Both the position numbers and the translations under genes were made by a program. Positions 62,585-64,000 of a stretch of DNA of 64,000 bases are shown here, in pieces. The DNA is from Spongiimicrobium salis (GTDB taxonomy: Bacteria; Bacteroidota; Bacteroidia; Flavobacteriales; Flavobacteriaceae): NCBI RefSeq assembly GCF_043678055.1, contig NZ_JBHEQA010000002.1:558001-622000 (forward strand), read 5' to 3'. Under the pieces are notes generated by a model. That model did no database searches, was not told where the DNA came from, and saw only the letters and a program-made list of their open reading frames with translations. The stretch's first letter is position 1; every line of letters starts with the position of its first letter.

Positions 62585-63964
62585 TTATTCTTGTTTCTGC
62601 TTGCGTTCTTTTAATTCCGATTGCACCTGTTCTAATAAGGTATTGTCCAAAGTATAATAACGCATGACAAAAGCGGCCAGTAAGGCAATGATCCCCGGAA
62701 TAATACTAATTACCAGCACTATCCCTGTTTGTGAAGCATCGGACTGCGCTTCATTGGCTACATACCCCATGGTGGCCAGTACTCCTCCAATGGCAAAAGA
62801 AGCTAAAGCTCCTCCCAGTTTTTGGGAAAAGATGGCTGCTGAAAATGTCATGGCCGTGGCTCGCCTTCCGGTTTTCCACTCCGTATAATCGGCAGTATCC
62901 GCATACATAGAAAATGCCAAAGGCGATTTAGGACCTAGGGCCAATCCTATTAAAATATGGATTCCAAACATGAGCCAAATGGCATCACTGGGTACAAAAA
63001 AGAACGCTATGGATAAAATGCCCGTGATGGTCATTAGCAACATCATAAGCCGTTTTTTATCAAGAAATTTGGTCATTACCGGCGTAAGTGCAGCCCCTGC
63101 CGCTAAAGCTAAACCGTAAGCCGTTAGGAAATACTTGATCAGGTCTGGCCTATTTACATAATACTTCACATAATAGATGGAAGCCCCCGCCCGCATCGTA
63201 ATCGTAATCATAATGATCAAGGCCAAACTAAAAAGAACCAACCACGGTCGGTTTCCAAGGAGGTCTTTTAAATCCCCAATAGGGTTACTTTTTTGATTTG
63301 CCGGCGGAGTAATGCGCTCTTTGGTGGTAAAAAACACAATAGCGAATAAAATAGCGGCCAATATACCATACACGGCCATAGTAAGTTGCCATCCCAAGAT
63401 TTCATTTCCATTTCCTAGGTATTCTACCAAATCCAAGGTATAGAAGTTTACCAATGTTGTTCCTGTAAAAGCTGCGATGAATCTAAAACTAATCAATTCG
63501 GTGCGGTCTTGACTTCTTCCCGTAATTACTCCGGAGAGTGCTGAATAAGGAACGCTAAGAATGGTATACATAAGCATCATAATCGTGTAGGTTCCATAGG
63601 CCCATATTACCTTTCCCCCTTCTGCCATATCTGGAGTGGTGTAGGTCAAAACACCTGCAGCTGCCATGGGCAAGCCTGCCCATAAAAGATAGGGTCTGTA
63701 CTTTCCCCATTTTGTCTTGGTACGATCAGCAATAGCTCCCATGATGGGATCTGTGAATGCATCCACTATTTTGGTGACCAACATCATGGTACCGGCAGCA
63801 GCAGCTGTGATTCCAAATACATCGGTATAAAAAATTAAGAGAAAGGCAGAGATATTGGCCCAATAAAAATTGAATCCTAAATCTCCAAGGCCGTAACCAA
63901 TTTTTTCTTTGTAGCTTATTGGGGCTAAAATACTATCGGAAGAGGCCGTATTTTGATCAGACAT
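62585..63964 (-). CDS. GPH-family sugar:cation symporter (MFS)
   Basis: This 459-residue carrier has twelve membrane segments. GPH signs are KIGYGLGDLGFNFYWANISA in helix 1, the loop FTDPIMGAIADRTKTKWGKYRPYL after helix 2 with its basic DRT/GKYRP, and the matching second-half segment. It imports a glycoside or disaccharide with Na+ or H+. The direct follow-on of the GH94-type phosphorylase three bases later defines an uptake and phosphorolysis cassette. Confidence 0.92.
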   Translation of the reverse strand: MSDQNTASSDSILAPISYKEKIGYGLGDLGFNFYWANISAFLLIFYTDVFGITAAAAGTMMLVTKIVDAFTDPIMGAIADRTKTKWGKYRPYLLWAGLPMAAAGVLTYTTPDMAEGGKVIWAYGTYTIMMLMYTILSVPYSALSGVITGRSQDRTELISFRFIAAFTGTTLVNFYTLDLVEYLGNGNEILGWQLTMAVYGILAAILFAIVFFTTKERITPPANQKSNPIGDLKDLLGNRPWLVLFSLALIIMITITMRAGASIYYVKYYVNRPDLIKYFLTAYGLALAAGAALTPVMTKFLDKKRLMMLLMTITGILSIAFFFVPSDAIWLMFGIHILIGLALGPKSPLAFSMYADTADYTEWKTGRRATAMTFSAAIFSQKLGGALASFAIGGVLATMGYVANEAQSDASQTGIVLVISIIPGIIALLAAFVMRYYTLDNTLLEQVQSELKERKQKQE

Positions 63965-64000
63965 AAAGTGCTATATTTTTGGTGTTTTCGTTAGTAAGCC

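Overview
The window looks like a chromosomal segment of a marine-type Flavobacteriaceae (phylum Bacteroidota). The DNA is AT-rich. Promoters fit the Bacteroidetes -33 TTTG / -7 TAnnTTTG pattern and Shine-Dalgarno sites are absent or weak. Typical families of the group are present: CarboxypepD_reg plus outer-membrane beta-barrel proteins, LytS-type kinases with LytTR regulators, a two-component propeller kinase, DUF5694, DUF6503, and many lipoproteins. I see no rRNA, tRNA, IS element, prophage or CRISPR array.

Layout. 1-9 kb: the 5' end of a lipoprotein gene, a small secreted protein, then a four-gene minus-strand operon (beta-barrel protein, jelly-roll lipoprotein, kinase, LytTR regulator), a Tat-type sugar isomerase-like protein and a second kinase/LytTR pair. 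9-18.7 kb: a second beta-barrel protein, a cadherin/NHL lipoprotein, and a sorbosone dehydrogenase-like lipoprotein followed by a periplasmic-propeller kinase and a NarL-type regulator. 18.7-27.4 kb: an ankyrin/PPP-phosphatase protein, an ABC ATPase and an ABC permease fused to an M1 peptidase, divergent from a third kinase/LytTR pair. 27.4-31.6 kb: a nicotinamide/NAD salvage locus (NrtR-like regulator, NAMPT, PRPP-synthetase-like protein, deoxyribosyltransferase-like protein, LOG protein) with three matching operator sites.

31.6-39.7 kb: an AraC regulator, a small hexameric tyrosine-coordinated haem protein, a MocR regulator divergent from DinB and FMN-binding genes over CTGGAC direct repeats, a fourth kinase/LytTR pair, DUF5694 and a DMT exporter. 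39.7-45.9 kb: a 53-residue membrane peptide, a small beta-barrel, a lipoprotein, an M90 zinc peptidase, two tandem double-glycine-leader six-cysteine peptides, an MsrA-like protein, an RluE-like pseudouridine synthase and an M23 peptidase. 46-55.7 kb: housekeeping and accessory enzymes (AraC, amine oxidase, SDR, VOC, DUF6503, DEAD-box helicase, SF2 helicase, RlmF). 55.7-64 kb: a very large M48 membrane peptidase, a small membrane protein, and a GPH symporter plus GH94-type phosphorylase cassette.

The strongest leads for new biology are the tandem six-cysteine peptides with a perfect inverted repeat abutting the first start codon, and the NrtR-type NAD regulon, whose two operators sit on the -33 and -7 elements of the NAMPT promoter while a third abuts the regulator's own start codon. 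Four LytS/LytTR pairs plus one NarL-type pair within 37 kb, most beside a surface or transport module, form the third theme.
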